A stretch of DNA of 64,000 nucleotides, taken from Trichodelitschia bisporula. Its lineage: Eukaryota > Ascomycota > Dothideomycetes > Phaeotrichales > Phaeotrichaceae. The notes beneath the pieces were generated by a model, which saw nothing but the letters and a program-made list of their open reading frames with translations, was not told where the DNA came from and did no database searches. The translations under genes were made by a program, and so were the position numbers. The stretch spans positions 1,302,001-1,366,000 of the forward strand of contig ML996688.1 of assembly GCA_010356995.1 (NCBI GenBank), given 5' to 3'. Of this stretch, positions 53,709-64,000 are shown piece after piece (position 1 is the first letter of the stretch; each line of letters starts with the position of its first letter).

Positions 53709-55164
53709 CTATCTGGCTTCATCACGCTGCTTCAAAACCTTATCAATCTCTTCTGCAGCATCCCAGTGATACAACTCCTGGTTCACGTCTCCGAATATCT
53801 TCTTCCCTGGGCAATTCCGTTAGCATTTCCTCAACGTGAAAAATGCGAAGGTACATACCAATAGACGGGAACTTGATGATCATCCAGAAGAAGAAATAGC
53901 CTATCATCTCTTCGATAAGCCCCTGGTCTCCCTTCCTCGCTGACAGCTGCTTCGTTCTATCGGCAATATTCCTGACTCTTGGGCCTCTTACTTCGTAGTA
54001 GGTCTTGCTGGCCAAGTTGATTGCTTCCCGCACCGAAAGCTCCCCTTCTCCCCCGGTTTCACCACTCTGACCAAGGTAGAGTTTGAGTAGTAGTACCAGA
54101 GTCGTTGCGTCTTCCAGAGCCTGGCTACTCCCTTGTCCAGATGTTGGATTAAGCGCATGCGCCGCATCGCCCACAAGCAGCAGGCCATCCTGGCCCCAGT
54201 GTGGTAGTGGCGGGGTCGTCCATACTGGGTATATGGATTCGACGTCGCACTTGTTGATGATCTCTTGAATGATAGGGTCCTTCCACTTGCTATGTCGCTG
54301 CTTAAGCTGCGCTCGCATATCCTCCACTGAGATGCGTGTCTCCTCGGGTACTTGGGCAGCCTCGCACGTTGACCACCACATGAGGCTTGTCGGTGATGTA
54401 GGGCTATAGCCAAAGAAACCGTTCGCCCCAAAGGTAAATACCATGGACTTCTCTTCAAGAAGCGCAGCTGGGGGAGTGTAGTCGACGAAACCTCCCACGC
54501 CGATCTGGTTCCTGCACACATATTAACTGAAGTCCAAAACGAGAGCGAAAACATACTCATAGACAATGGGATATTGCGCCTGATCCACCTCTCCAAATAC
54601 CCCCTTTTTAACTACACTCCTCACCCCGTCCGCTCCAATCACTAAATCCGCCTCTTCCTCTTCCCCATCGACAAACCTCACCACCGGCTTCCCCGCTTCT
54701 CCTATCTTAACTTCAAGCACAGCGCGATACTGGATGACATCCTTCCCCGCCGCATCCCGCAAGCATTCCCATAACCCATGACGGCTACTCGCAACGCACC
54801 ACTCCTGCGGATTGCGCTTATCGCCAGTAGGCGACAATCCAAGGCGCCATCCACGTGCTGCGCGGAAGCAAAAGTTTTCGCACACATATCCTTGCGCGAC
54901 AACGGCGTCGTACAGTTGTTGATCAAGGGTTCGCAGCGCACGCATGCCATTAGCGGAGATACCTAAACCACCACCCACAATGGCTGTCGACGATGAGAGC
55001 TCGCCGAAGCTTGAAGCCGTGGCCTCGCTGGTGTCGGTGGTGGCGTGCGGGTGGTGACGTTCATAGATTGTGATTCGGGACGAGAGGGAGGCGGGGAGGT
55101 GCTTTTGGAGAAGAAGATAGGTCGAGAGGCCGGAGACGCCGCCACCGACGATGATGATGTTCAT
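53709..55164 (-). CDS. FAD-dependent monooxygenase, salicylate-hydroxylase type (452 aa)
   Basis: Exons are 55164-54557, 54511-53859 and 53806-53709, joined to 1359 nt in frame. Introns are 45 and 52 nt. The start MNIIIVGGGVSGLSTYLLLQ has the GxGxxG FAD-binding loop; the DG motif reads VIGADGVRSVVKK (about residues 175-187); the GD motif reads LLLVGDAAHALNPTSGQGSSQALED (about 300-324). This is the class A flavoprotein monooxygenase layout, used for aromatic ring hydroxylation and many secondary-metabolite steps, with NAD(P)H as donor. The substrate cannot be told. No biosynthetic partner genes lie next to it (Sti1 and HMG-CoA reductase are its neighbours), so it is not part of a visible cluster. 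No signal peptide is seen. Confidence 0.93.
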
Positions 55165-55831
55165 GGTTTGATGGGCTTCGAAAAACTGAGACGATGAGAC
55201 CGACGTAAGGCAGACTGAAGTGCGTAGGAGATGGCATCAGCCATTGTATGCTATCCAAAAGTGCTGCCTAATCAGCCACAGCATCTTCCTTCGTATTCGG
55301 TACTTTTACGCACGCTGCATATTGGTCCTTCAGCTGGCCGAGACTAATAGAGAGCACTCCCTTGACAAGCTGTCATTTCAAGGGGGATAGGGCGGTGGTG
55401 CAGGGCTGCAGCATAATATTCTTCCTCATTGGCCGTTCCAGAATCTTTGCTGCATTCCTAGTAGCAAATCGTCAGGAATTTGCCGGTCTGATGCCACGAG
55501 AAGCCGAAGGAATCGATCAAGCATGGCAGTTACGAGTAGGTGAGGTTGCGAAGTAAAACGCTAATACACATAGATTTTGCGAGAACAAAGCCCAAATGTT
55601 ATGCATATGCGTCATGTACCAAGCACTTCTGTGCCGCAGCAAGATGTTCTGATGTACATGGCCTCCAGCCATTCGTTAGGCAGGAGAAAAACGAGCGCCG
55701 CGAATGGTAACCTCCTATGATCAGAGGATACCTCTGTAATGCAGTAACTTTCCCCTTTGTTATACACTTTACCAGCCAACGCCCCCGAAACACCCTGGTA
55801 TGGAGCTAATTCGAATTTCCGACTCCCATAA
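55165..55831. other. Intergenic
   Basis: This gap lies between the start of the FAD monooxygenase and the stop of HMG-CoA reductase. No supported gene. Confidence 0.55.
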
Positions 55832-58800
55832 TCAATTCTTCAGCTCCGTGTTCATCATCGCCAGACCGCTGGGGGGTGCAGGAGTGGCAGTCCGACTTGG
55901 AGCCGCGCTGCGATTGTGGCTCATGTGGGCCTTAACGAGATGGCCCGCAGCAAGTGCCGCGCACAAACTAAGCTCTCCGGCAAGAGTGGCAGCGGCAATG
56001 ACGCGTGCAAGCTGTCGAGCGTTTTCACCTGGGCTTGTTTGGTGCGCACCACGAACACCAAGGAGGTCAAGCATGGCGGCCTGCGGCTCAAGGATTGTAC
56101 CGCCACCGATAGTGCCAACTTCGATGCTAGGCATAGACACTGATGCGTGGAGATTGCCGTTCATGCTAGATGATGGTCAGAGACAACTCAAAGGCTGGGC
56201 GGGATGACCTACTTCTTCATGACTGTGATGCAGTTTGCGCTCTCGACAACTTGTGCAGGATCTTGTCCAGTTGCCAGGAACATGGCCGCCACAATATTTG
56301 CAGCATGGGCATTGAAGCCACCAATACTGCCGGCCATGGCAGAGCCGATCAGATTCTTGCTGATGTTCAACTCAACCAGAGCATCCACGCTGCTCTTGAG
56401 CACATCGCGAACCACATCGGCAGGAATCACGGCTTCAGCCACCACACTCTTGCCCCGGCCATCGACCCAGTTGATTGCGGCAGCTTTCTTATCGGTGCAA
56501 AAGTTTCCAGAGATCGTGATGATTGACATATCGCTGAAACCAGCTTCCGTCGCCATGACGTGGAGTGCGCGTTCAACGCCCTTAGAAATCATGTTCATTC
56601 CCATGGCGTCGCCGGTGGTAGTTTTGAACCGAATGTAGAGATTGGTGCCGGCAAGCGCAGTCTTCATGTTCTGCAACCGAGCGAAACGGCTGGTGGAGTT
56701 AAAAGCAGCCTTCATCACCTTCTGGCCCTCTTCGGAGTCGAGCCAGACCTTTGCATGGGCAGCGCGAGCAAGCGATTCAAATTGAACGCAGGGTCCACGG
56801 GTCATCCCATCTGCAGTGAGAACAGTGGTGGCACCACCTCCGAGATTGATAGCCTTGCAGCCTCTGCTGGTGCTGGCAACCAGGACGCCTTCGGTGGTTG
56901 CCATTGGGATGAAGAAGTTGCGACCATCCATATTCAACGGACCAGCCACACCCAGGGGGAGCGGCAGGTATCCAACAACGTTCTCGCAGCAAGCGCCTGC
57001 GACACGTTCGTAATCATAGTTCCGATATGGAAGCTTGGAGTACTCGAGGAGTGTCGAGGTTTCACGGGTAGCATGGGTCCTGGAGACGACAGCCCGACGG
57101 ATCTTGACGGCGCGGGTCATATCACCAAGAGTCTTTTCCAAGGCATAACCTGGAATCTTGCCTCGGGTGGCCATGGCGATGAGCTCCTCATCGTTTAACT
57201 CCTTGGCACGCTTTTGCTTCAGTAAAGCCTCACACTCTTCCATAGTGCGATTTGACTGCGCATCAGCAGTCCACGCCGGCTCGAGTTCATCTTCGGACTC
57301 AGGCAGTGGTACATGCTGTACAATGCGGGTCCTTGCTCCGGCTTCATGGGGGATCAAATTTCCGTTGGGGGGCGCCATGACTTCATTCTCCCTCGGTGGC
57401 CTCTCCGGGTAAGGCTCCTTGGTTGTCAATCGAGCAGCATTGAAAAGATACCCATTGAGAACCAAGCTCATCACAAGTGCGATAAAAATCCACTTGCTCA
57501 AAACTGGATCCTCAAAACTCTTCAGGAAGCTGCCAACCATGCTGGCACCCATAGCATCAAACGCATCCTCGCTGCTAGACTCCGCATAGTGGACGGACGG
57601 ATATGCTAACTCGTACTTGATCGGCGGGACGACTGTCACCAGCGTCGAACGCTTCGCTTCTTGAGCAGCGACAAGGATGGCATTCAAACCACTCCCGGCA
57701 ACCTTAAAGGGATCCATTGGCGGATCTGCAAACCCCGCCAGACTAGATAAAGAAAGAGGAGTATTTTTCCGGAAAGGGATTGTGCAGAGGTTCAAAACAT
57801 TGATGATGATGAAACCGGAGACCATCAACGCTTTGAACTTCGGGATACTGCTGTCGCGGAAGGCAGCACCAAAGACGGGATGCTCGGTGTTGGGATCCTT
57901 ATCGGTCGTAGAGCCGGAGCCGACGCGAGGCCACTCATTTGTAGAAGCAACATTTTCCGCGACCTTGCGGCTGATACCATCATCTTCCAGTGCTTTGCGT
58001 AACGCTACGTGACGCTTGATGCGGTTGATCTCCAACTTGATAGTTAAGATTGCGGTGTAGAACGTGAATAGGAGCAGGCCGTCAAAGAAGAGGATCCAAG
58101 CGGCAAGGAAACAGAAAGGCCGAAGACCACCCTGGACTCCGGAAGCCGCCCCAGCGATCAGAACAGCGATTTCAATCAGATAGTCGCGCACAATCCGGCC
58201 CCCAAGCTCCTTGACGGCGGTTTGAACGGCATACTGGATAGTCGGCGGGCCGCTAGCTTCGTTGTTTGGGTTACCCTCGCGCTTTCGGTCAAGAGAATGT
58301 GCAAGCACAACCTTGGTAAGCGTGATGGGTTTCTCGAAGCCCACGACCGTGACCAAGAACGGGAGCCCCTCGGAAAGGAGAACCATGTTGATAGGCACAC
58401 CTAGGCGATCAGTGACCAGCATTCCGAAGAGGAAAGCGAAGCTGGACGAAAAAAGGACAGTAGCGCCCAACCAGAAATTGGAGCCCAGTTTCCTCATCGA
58501 GATGAAGAGTGAGATGAACGTCAGGTGCATGGACAGGTAGCCCAAAACCATCATGATGATGTCGAGCGTCTGAGCATTCTGCTAGGATTAACAACATGCA
58601 TGCGCTCAAGCCGTCCTTCTCACCTTCAAAAGATCCAAAAATTTTGAGACAGCGTCGGAAGCCCATGTCCGGACGCTCCTGGAGCCACTCCGCACCTTGG
58701 CCGCTTTCATTATCCACATCTTTTTCTCAGAAGTGTCATCCGAAGGAACAGAGGCCTCGTCAAAGACGGGCATCTCCTGCGAGGCGGCCAAAAACCGAGG

Positions 58801-59355
58801 AAGTTCCGCATATTCCATGGACAGCGGAAGCGTGCTATCTTTAGAAACCGGTGACAGTGGGTTTGTGGACCGCGGGAGTATGTAGGCTGAGGAATTGGAT
58901 GGAAACGTGACTGACTGCGGCTGAGGCGCTATTTGAGGAGAGCTTGAGATGGAGTCCGGGAACACAAGCGTGACGAGGGCGATATGCTGGATTATAAAGT
59001 TAGTTTCTGCCGCGTAGCATCTCAGGAGACTCACACTGTCCGCTTGAACTCCGTCCATCTCATGAGCCGTCCATTTCCAGCCATTGTCAGGACCAGCGTA
59101 TAACTGCTTACTACCAACGAGCAGGGCTGAAGTGTCCACTTGCCCGGTTGCATGCGTGGAGGAAGGAGAGTCGAAAAGGGTAGTGTCAAGGAGCCCGAGG
59201 TATGTTGTGCTTGCGGCAATAGCTACCGTGAAGATGGTCCATAGAGGATGTACGCAAGCGCGGCGTGAGAGGGACAGCAGGACAGGATTGAGCTGCCGTT
59301 CGGGCATCGACAGAGCGTCGCGGATGCGAATAGGTAGAATTGAAGCCCCAACCAT
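55832..59355 (-). CDS. hmg1: HMG-CoA reductase, class I (1127 aa)
   Basis: Exons are 59355-59035, 58986-58624, 58578-56213 and 56165-55832, joined to 3384 nt in frame. Introns are 48, 45 and 47 nt. The enzyme makes mevalonate from HMG-CoA with NADPH, the committed step to sterols and isoprenoids, in the ER membrane. The N-terminal third has a first hydrophobic segment ([19 protein letters not shown]), a lumenal loop with N-glycosylation sites, and a sterol-sensing-type membrane region from about residue 230 ([38 protein letters not shown]). The catalytic domain has [17 protein letters not shown], the catalytic Glu in [27 protein letters not shown], the Lys in [26 protein letters not shown], and the catalytic His in [14 protein letters not shown]. 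Retention of the last intron would stop right after ITVMKK and remove the final motifs. Confidence 0.97.
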
Positions 59356-61385
59356 GATGTCGTCTAGATGAGTGAGCTCTTGTTACCGCTGGGATAGTGG
59401 CGAGCACAGCCACTCTGGAGTATCCTCTTTTCGCTCTGCGCGTCGTTGTCCGTTCGAGTGTTGAGACTCGTGGGGATAGGCCAACTGGACAAAGAATTGA
59501 CGGTTAAAGGGAATGACAGCAGTCCAGCATAAGGCAATGGCTAGTAGCGAAACTTTTTGCAAAGGGTATCAAGTCGGATCGTGGGCTCCGAAGGGACCAG
59601 TCGTTTTTTCGTGTAGCCGACGCAGGGTTGGGAAGGGGCCAAATCTAGGCGACGCCAGAACGGGAAGAAGGCGATCGGGTTGCAAGTCCAGAGGTTCAAG
59701 GCATGCGGGTGCAAACGGTCATGGTGTGTTCGGCTTCGGCTTCGGGGCTGGGGAGGTTTGAAGGGGTGAGGAAATTATTTTGCATTAATGCTGGGGCGGG
59801 AAGCTTGCGATAGGTACGGAGATAGCCAGGGAGGACGAGCGCGAAAGAACTATGGGCCTATGAGGGAGAGGAGGAAACTAGCGGATAGGTGAAGGCCCCC
59901 GGTCAATGGATCTTCGATGTCGTAGTTGACTCCTGCACACCGCCCCACTGCTCGATAGGAGAAGAGAAGGTCACAATCAGAGCCAGACAGCAACTGATAT
60001 TGCATCAGATGGAAAGAAGCCGGAGATTTTTATTCATGTTATTTTGGCACTGCCCGCATTTTTCATTGTCCATCATTGTTTGGCTGCAATCAACTTTCTT
60101 GGGGTTGACATATAGATGACCGTGCACCCTTGCCAGTCGGGAGCCTGCAGGCCACAAGGCACAAGGTCTCAGCGAAAAAGTCATGTCCACCCCGGTTACA
60201 TGACCTCTGCAAGAATTTGGTGATGGGAGGGAACATGACTTTTTTCGGATAGCCCTTGGCTGGTGGCATGGCTCAACGCTCAGCCACGTTCAGCCACAGT
60301 CCAAATGGTTGAGACTGGGGAGGAGGCAATTGGGGGCAAAGCCCTGATCGGCTTCTTCGCCGAGCAGTATCACCACCACGGTTCAGTACCTGCTACGGTA
60401 CTCCGTAAATTCTAACTTGTGCGCCTTGACCATTCGGACGGTCCAAGTTCATGTCGAACCGATTTCTACTACGGATGTACTACGGTACGTATTTACCGTA
60501 TGTTCCGCCACCGTCACTTCGTCATCCGTCTATGATCCGTTCGGGAAGTGAAAAACTCTTCTTCCTGAGGAGATGGAGTCTTCGAACAAGAATACACCCT
60601 GATGGACCACTAACCCGTAGGACCACTAACGCGTACCCATACCCCAACCCGGATTTCTCGAGCTGAAGCGGGTTCATGCTGTAAGCGGGCAGAGTGTACG
60701 TCGTAAATTCCAAAGATTCACCCAAAAAAGTCGTGGCTGTCCTGTTTGGGCGTTTTTGCGGACGGGACGGCCACATAGTTTTCAGGTGGTCTTGGTCTGC
60801 CGCAGTCCATTAGGGATACCTTGGCAAACCGAACGGCTGGACAAGCCGCCCGTCGACGTCCTGTCCCACATCGAAGTACCTGGTGTACATATGTAGGACG
60901 CCCTGTGTAATTATCATTCTTCTATCAATTACAGGTTACGTCAGAAGCATAGTCCTATGTAACACGGAACTCAGTACTGAGTTATTCCTGGGACTCCGCC
61001 AGCTTCGAATAGTTATCCATTGGTCATGTTGGCCGGCGTTTGGTGGAGAACGGTTTCCCAGCCTCGGCAACGCCAACCCCGCGCTCTCCTCACCCTCCAT
61101 CAGTCTCCATCGGTGCACAGGTCCAAGAGTACGGCTAGGAACTATTGAGCTGCTGATATGCAGCCATTAGAACCCCAGTATCTCCTATTCTTTCGCCGTG
61201 TTCGTCACGTATCTCTTTCATCAACTGCGTCTCCTTCCACCGGCCTCCTCACCTACAGCTCGCTGGTTCCGACATCGCATTCTCCCACATCCTTGTCCTT
61301 GCATCTGGGGAAGTCACGGCTTCCTTGCACCACAGCCCATACAAGAAGAAAGCGTGCGGTTCAAGGACCCGCATTCAAACGAGCA
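59356..61385. promoter_or_regulatory. Divergent promoter region of HMG-CoA reductase and the Nudix gene
   Basis: 2.0 kb lies between divergent starts. No supported gene. An in-frame ATG at about 61158 could be an alternative start of the Nudix protein (see that entry). Confidence 0.55.
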
Positions 61386-62475
61386 ATGAGCCAACAAGCG
61401 CCCAAGAAGAAAGAGGTTCCGGTTCCCCGGCCCAGCTCGAGGTACAGAGTCTCCATATTCAAGGCATCTTCATGTCTCACCAATGTAGCGTGCTTGTAGT
61501 ATCTCCGACGAACCAAGTTCTACTGCTTCACCGCGTCAAGACGTCAACAGCATTCCCATCAGCCCATGTTTTTCCTGGCGGCAATGTTTCTGCATACCAT
61601 GATGGCGTCGTGCCTCCGCCTGAGCATCCCGGCAGGCATGTGGATGGTCCTGCCTATCGGTTAGCCGCGATCAGAGAAACCTTCGAGGAGAGCGGCATTC
61701 TGCTTGCCCGGGATATCTCTGGTCGTTTGCTGGAACTCAGCGACGCCGAACGCGAAAGTGGCAGGAAAGATATTCACCAGAGTAAAATATCTTTCCCGCA
61801 ATGGCTCAGCCAAAGAAGGGGTACACCGGACACAGGTAAGTCGATCCAGGCAAAGCAAGCTCTTCTCTTACGGCAGCAGCGAGCCTGATCCCTTACACGC
61901 GCTGGGTGACTCCGACGAATGTGCCTAAGCGCTTTACGACGCAGATGTACATATATTTTCTGCCGGTCGCTGGCTCTAGCCAGCAGCAAAACGTCGGGCC
62001 ACTCCCCAGCTCCTCCGAAGCCGTAATCCCTACCCCGACGTCTGACGGTGGAATCGAACATACTGCCGCGCGCTTTCTCCCGCCTTCCACTTGGCTCGAG
62101 CTTGCGCGCTCGGGGGAAGTTATCATGTTCCCCCCGCAATTTTTCCTGCTTCATTTTATGGCACAGTTCCTAAATCTGACTGCCCCTAGCAAGTCATCCT
62201 CAGGACACTTAGAAGAGCAGCGACAGAAGCTGCGAGACTTCGTGAAGCAGCAAGAGTTTGGCGATGCTTGCATCAGCCCGGTGGCAATTGGAGGTCTGTA
62301 CGGGAACGGAAGATCAGTCTTACGCTTGGATAGCCCGGGACCAGAACTGAAGGGAAGGGACCGGAAAGGGGTCAAAGATTGGGTAGTGGGTGTTGAGTTT
62401 AGAAAGGAAGGGCCGAGGAAGCTGGAAATCCAGTTAACTAAGGATGTATTCGCAGAGAAGAGTGGCAAGTTATAG
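61386..62475 (+). CDS. Nudix hydrolase, NUDT19/CoA-diphosphatase-like (333 aa)
   Basis: Exons are 61386-61441, 61489-61835 and 61877-62475, joined to 1002 nt in frame. Introns are 47 nt (GTACAG...GTAG) and 41 nt (GTAAGT...GGCAG). After a Lys/Pro-rich start, the Nudix fold begins SVLVVSPTNQVLLLHRVKTS, then FPSAHVFPGGN. The Nudix box core RETFEESGILLA (REUXEEXGU) is intact. The C-terminal half matches NUDT19-type proteins (RWVTPTNVPKRFTTQMYIYFLPV, IMFPPQFFLLHFMAQF). NUDT19 and the yeast Pcd1 class cleave CoA or acyl-CoA to 3',5'-ADP and phosphopantetheine and are often peroxisomal. The C-terminal GKL is only a weak PTS1-like end. An upstream in-frame ATG (about 61158) would add 76 Arg/Ser-rich residues, a possible mitochondrial presequence, so the start is not certain. 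Confidence 0.88.
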
Positions 62476-62770
62476 TTCCAATCAATCAATATAGCTCTGG
62501 AACAATCAGTGAGCCTATTGCACCGGTGTAGTTCCTTGAAGACCTCAGCATATGTACATGCGCACTCAGGACTTGAATACTAATCCTCCAATTATTGCCC
62601 CAGGCATCAATAAAATGCCAAGCTATGGCGGGCCCCTTCACAAGCCACACTTCGGCAAGGAACAACAATCCCGGCGCACCCACCTGAATTTCAACTTCAA
62701 CAACCACGCCTGGAATTCTTCACGTACTCATCGCCCAACCCCCACAGACTTCCCCCATCCGACCGTCACA
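62476..62770. promoter_or_regulatory. RpS21 promoter region
   Basis: 295 nt lies between the Nudix stop and the RpS21 ATG. No coding frame is supported. Confidence 0.5.
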
Positions 62771-63078
62771 ATGGAGAACGAACGCGGTGAACTCGTCGAC
62801 CTGTGAGATTCCTATGGTTTTTGCGCAAAATATGTACTAACGACAATAGCTACGTCCCCCGCAAGTGCTCGGCTACGAACCGCATCATCAAGGCCAAGGA
62901 CCACGCTTCGGTTCAGATCTCAGTCGGCAAGGTCGATGAGAACGGCCGCTACACGGGGGAGAACCAGACCTACGCGTTGTGCGGCTTCGTGCGCGCCATG
63001 GGTGAGAGCGACGACGCGCTGAACCGCCTCGTACAAAAGGATGGCTTCCTCAAGAACGTGTGGTCTGCGAGCCGCTAA
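62771..63078 (+). CDS. rps21: 40S ribosomal protein S21 (eS21, 86 aa)
   Basis: Exons are 62771-62802 and 62850-63078, with a 47-nt intron (GTGAGA...ACTAAC...ATAG); joined length 261 nt in frame. [22 protein letters not shown], then [20 protein letters not shown] and [20 protein letters not shown], cover the whole of the S21e family, ending NVWSASR. It is a small-subunit protein near the platform, needed for 20S pre-rRNA maturation. An early intron after the first ten or so codons is typical of fungal ribosomal protein genes. Confidence 0.97.
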
Positions 63079-64000
63079 GGCCATACATTTGGCGTGGGCG
63101 CGCAATACGGGGCGTTAGGGAAGGGTATGCTTACCGCGCTGATAGATCGAACTTTCCGCTGATGTATCTCGCAGTTTATGTTCCTCTGGACGGCCTCTTA
63201 CGAGTACCGTGGGAATGGTTGCATGAGCTATGCTGGGTGCAGTTGTATCTAGCAACGTCGGCCTGGTAGAACATGAATTGGTTCAAACACCTCACATTGC
63301 CCGGCCCTACATGTGCTTCCCATTGTCTATATCAGCGGAGAGGGCGTTGCTTGGTTCCTCGCGGAACCAGCATCCCACCAAAACTTCCTTTACTCACCTC
63401 GGTGGCCTTTCTATGGTTGAGGAAGCTAAATGACTCGCCGCGAGATGAAAGCAGGTTCCCTTTGAAAGGCCGAGGGGTCGAAGTCTCGCGTCTCGGTACA
63501 GATACGGGCGAACACATACCGCATTGACTCCACGTCATCCGCTTGTTTATCAAAACACTGTGCGTGCTGGGCGCATACTGTAGATGTCCACTTTGGACGA
63601 AGGTGTAAGCTCAAGTCTTCCAGAAGGCACTGCATGTGTATTATTGGCTTTTTTCTCAGAATGTTTTCTCGAGCTAATGCAGCAGCGAACGTGCAGAAGC
63701 ATAACCCGATTTTAATTCGGCCCTCCCACCTTGGGAGAGAAGGACCCCAGCGGCCTCGACGTGTCACTTCTTCCCAGTCTTTTTGGGCGCAAAAACGTTC
63801 AAAGCTGGGCCTATCTGACACCGTCATGCCGGACTCTGGATGGAACGAGCGCACCGATTCGCCCCGTTTGGCTCGCAGGACCGATGTCAAATTAAACCAA
63901 TTGGATTTTTCTGAGCTCTTGGGTGTTACGATCTGGATATTCGCCCCCGGCCTCTTGTTGTATGAGGTGTTCGCAGAGGGCCCCGCTACCTGACCACCCC
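63079..64000. other. Intergenic to window end
   Basis: RpS21 3' UTR and beyond. The longest frame (minus strand, 63426-63890) begins at a TTG and has no family features. No gene is called. Confidence 0.5.

Noticed and set aside
53709-55164. A secondary-metabolite cluster around the FAD monooxygenase
   Set aside because: Neighbours are Sti1 and HMG-CoA reductase, both housekeeping; no synthase, transporter or cluster regulator is present.
60369-60380. ATCACC-type string upstream of HMG-CoA reductase, like a sterol response element
   Set aside because: It matches the classical element at only 7 of 10 positions and lies 1 kb from the start.
63426-63890. 154-codon minus-strand frame near the window end
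   Set aside because: It begins at TTG, has no recognisable domain, and the next in-frame ATG leaves a short unsupported protein.

Overview
This 64 kb window is nuclear chromosomal DNA of a filamentous ascomycete (Pezizomycotina). The evidence is small spliceosomal introns (about 40-115 nt, GTRNGT donors, CTAAC/CTAAT branch points, CAG/TAG acceptors), compact genes on both strands, and ascomycete-specific families: a Cut12-type spindle pole protein, a fibroin-3-related Cys-rich membrane protein, a Zn2Cys6 regulator with a KLGYHRTSVACGHCRRRK core, and an Smi1/Knr4 regulator. The class (Dothideomycetes or Eurotiomycetes are both possible) cannot be settled by eye. I see no intact transposon, virus-like element, rRNA, tRNA or CRISPR array.

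Layout. 0-8 kb: 3' end of a hybrid histidine kinase, an F-box-like Cys-rich protein, a stretch that looks like a decayed gene, a Pro/Gln-rich protein and a GFA-fold protein. 8-20 kb: eIF2-alpha kinase GCN2, divergent from a Cut12-like spindle pole body protein, then the cell-wall regulator Smi1/Knr4. 20-29 kb: peroxisomal malate synthase, WASP/Las17, a Wbp11-like splicing factor and an Hsp9/12 stress protein. 29-40 kb: gene-poor, with one Zn2Cys6 transcription factor preceded by 5.7 kb without a convincing gene. 40-55 kb: a secreted two-domain fasciclin protein, glutamate decarboxylase, an AIF/AMID-type oxidoreductase, NAC beta (EGD1), a fibroin-3-like membrane protein, the Hsp90 co-chaperone Sti1 and an FAD monooxygenase. 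55-64 kb: HMG-CoA reductase, a NUDT19-like Nudix hydrolase and ribosomal protein S21.

The gene set is mostly conserved housekeeping and stress physiology, not an accessory cluster: translation and folding (GCN2, NAC beta, Sti1, RpS21, Hsp9/12), peroxisomal/central metabolism (malate synthase, GAD, HMGR, Nudix) and morphogenesis (WASP, Cut12, Smi1). Exon-intron models were built by hand. In every multi-exon model given as complete, the spliced length is a multiple of three and the joined protein reads through conserved motifs.

Most notable observations: (1) EGD1 can only be read in frame through a single-nucleotide exon between two fully canonical introns. (2) The peroxisomal signal of malate synthase and the Arp2/3-activating tail of WASP each lie on a tiny last exon, so intron retention would delete them. 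(3) There are two homopolymer tracts of 66-67 nt (poly-C upstream of WASP, poly-G downstream of the transcription factor). (4) The GCN2 leader carries a short uORF and an out-of-frame upstream ATG that overlaps the main start.
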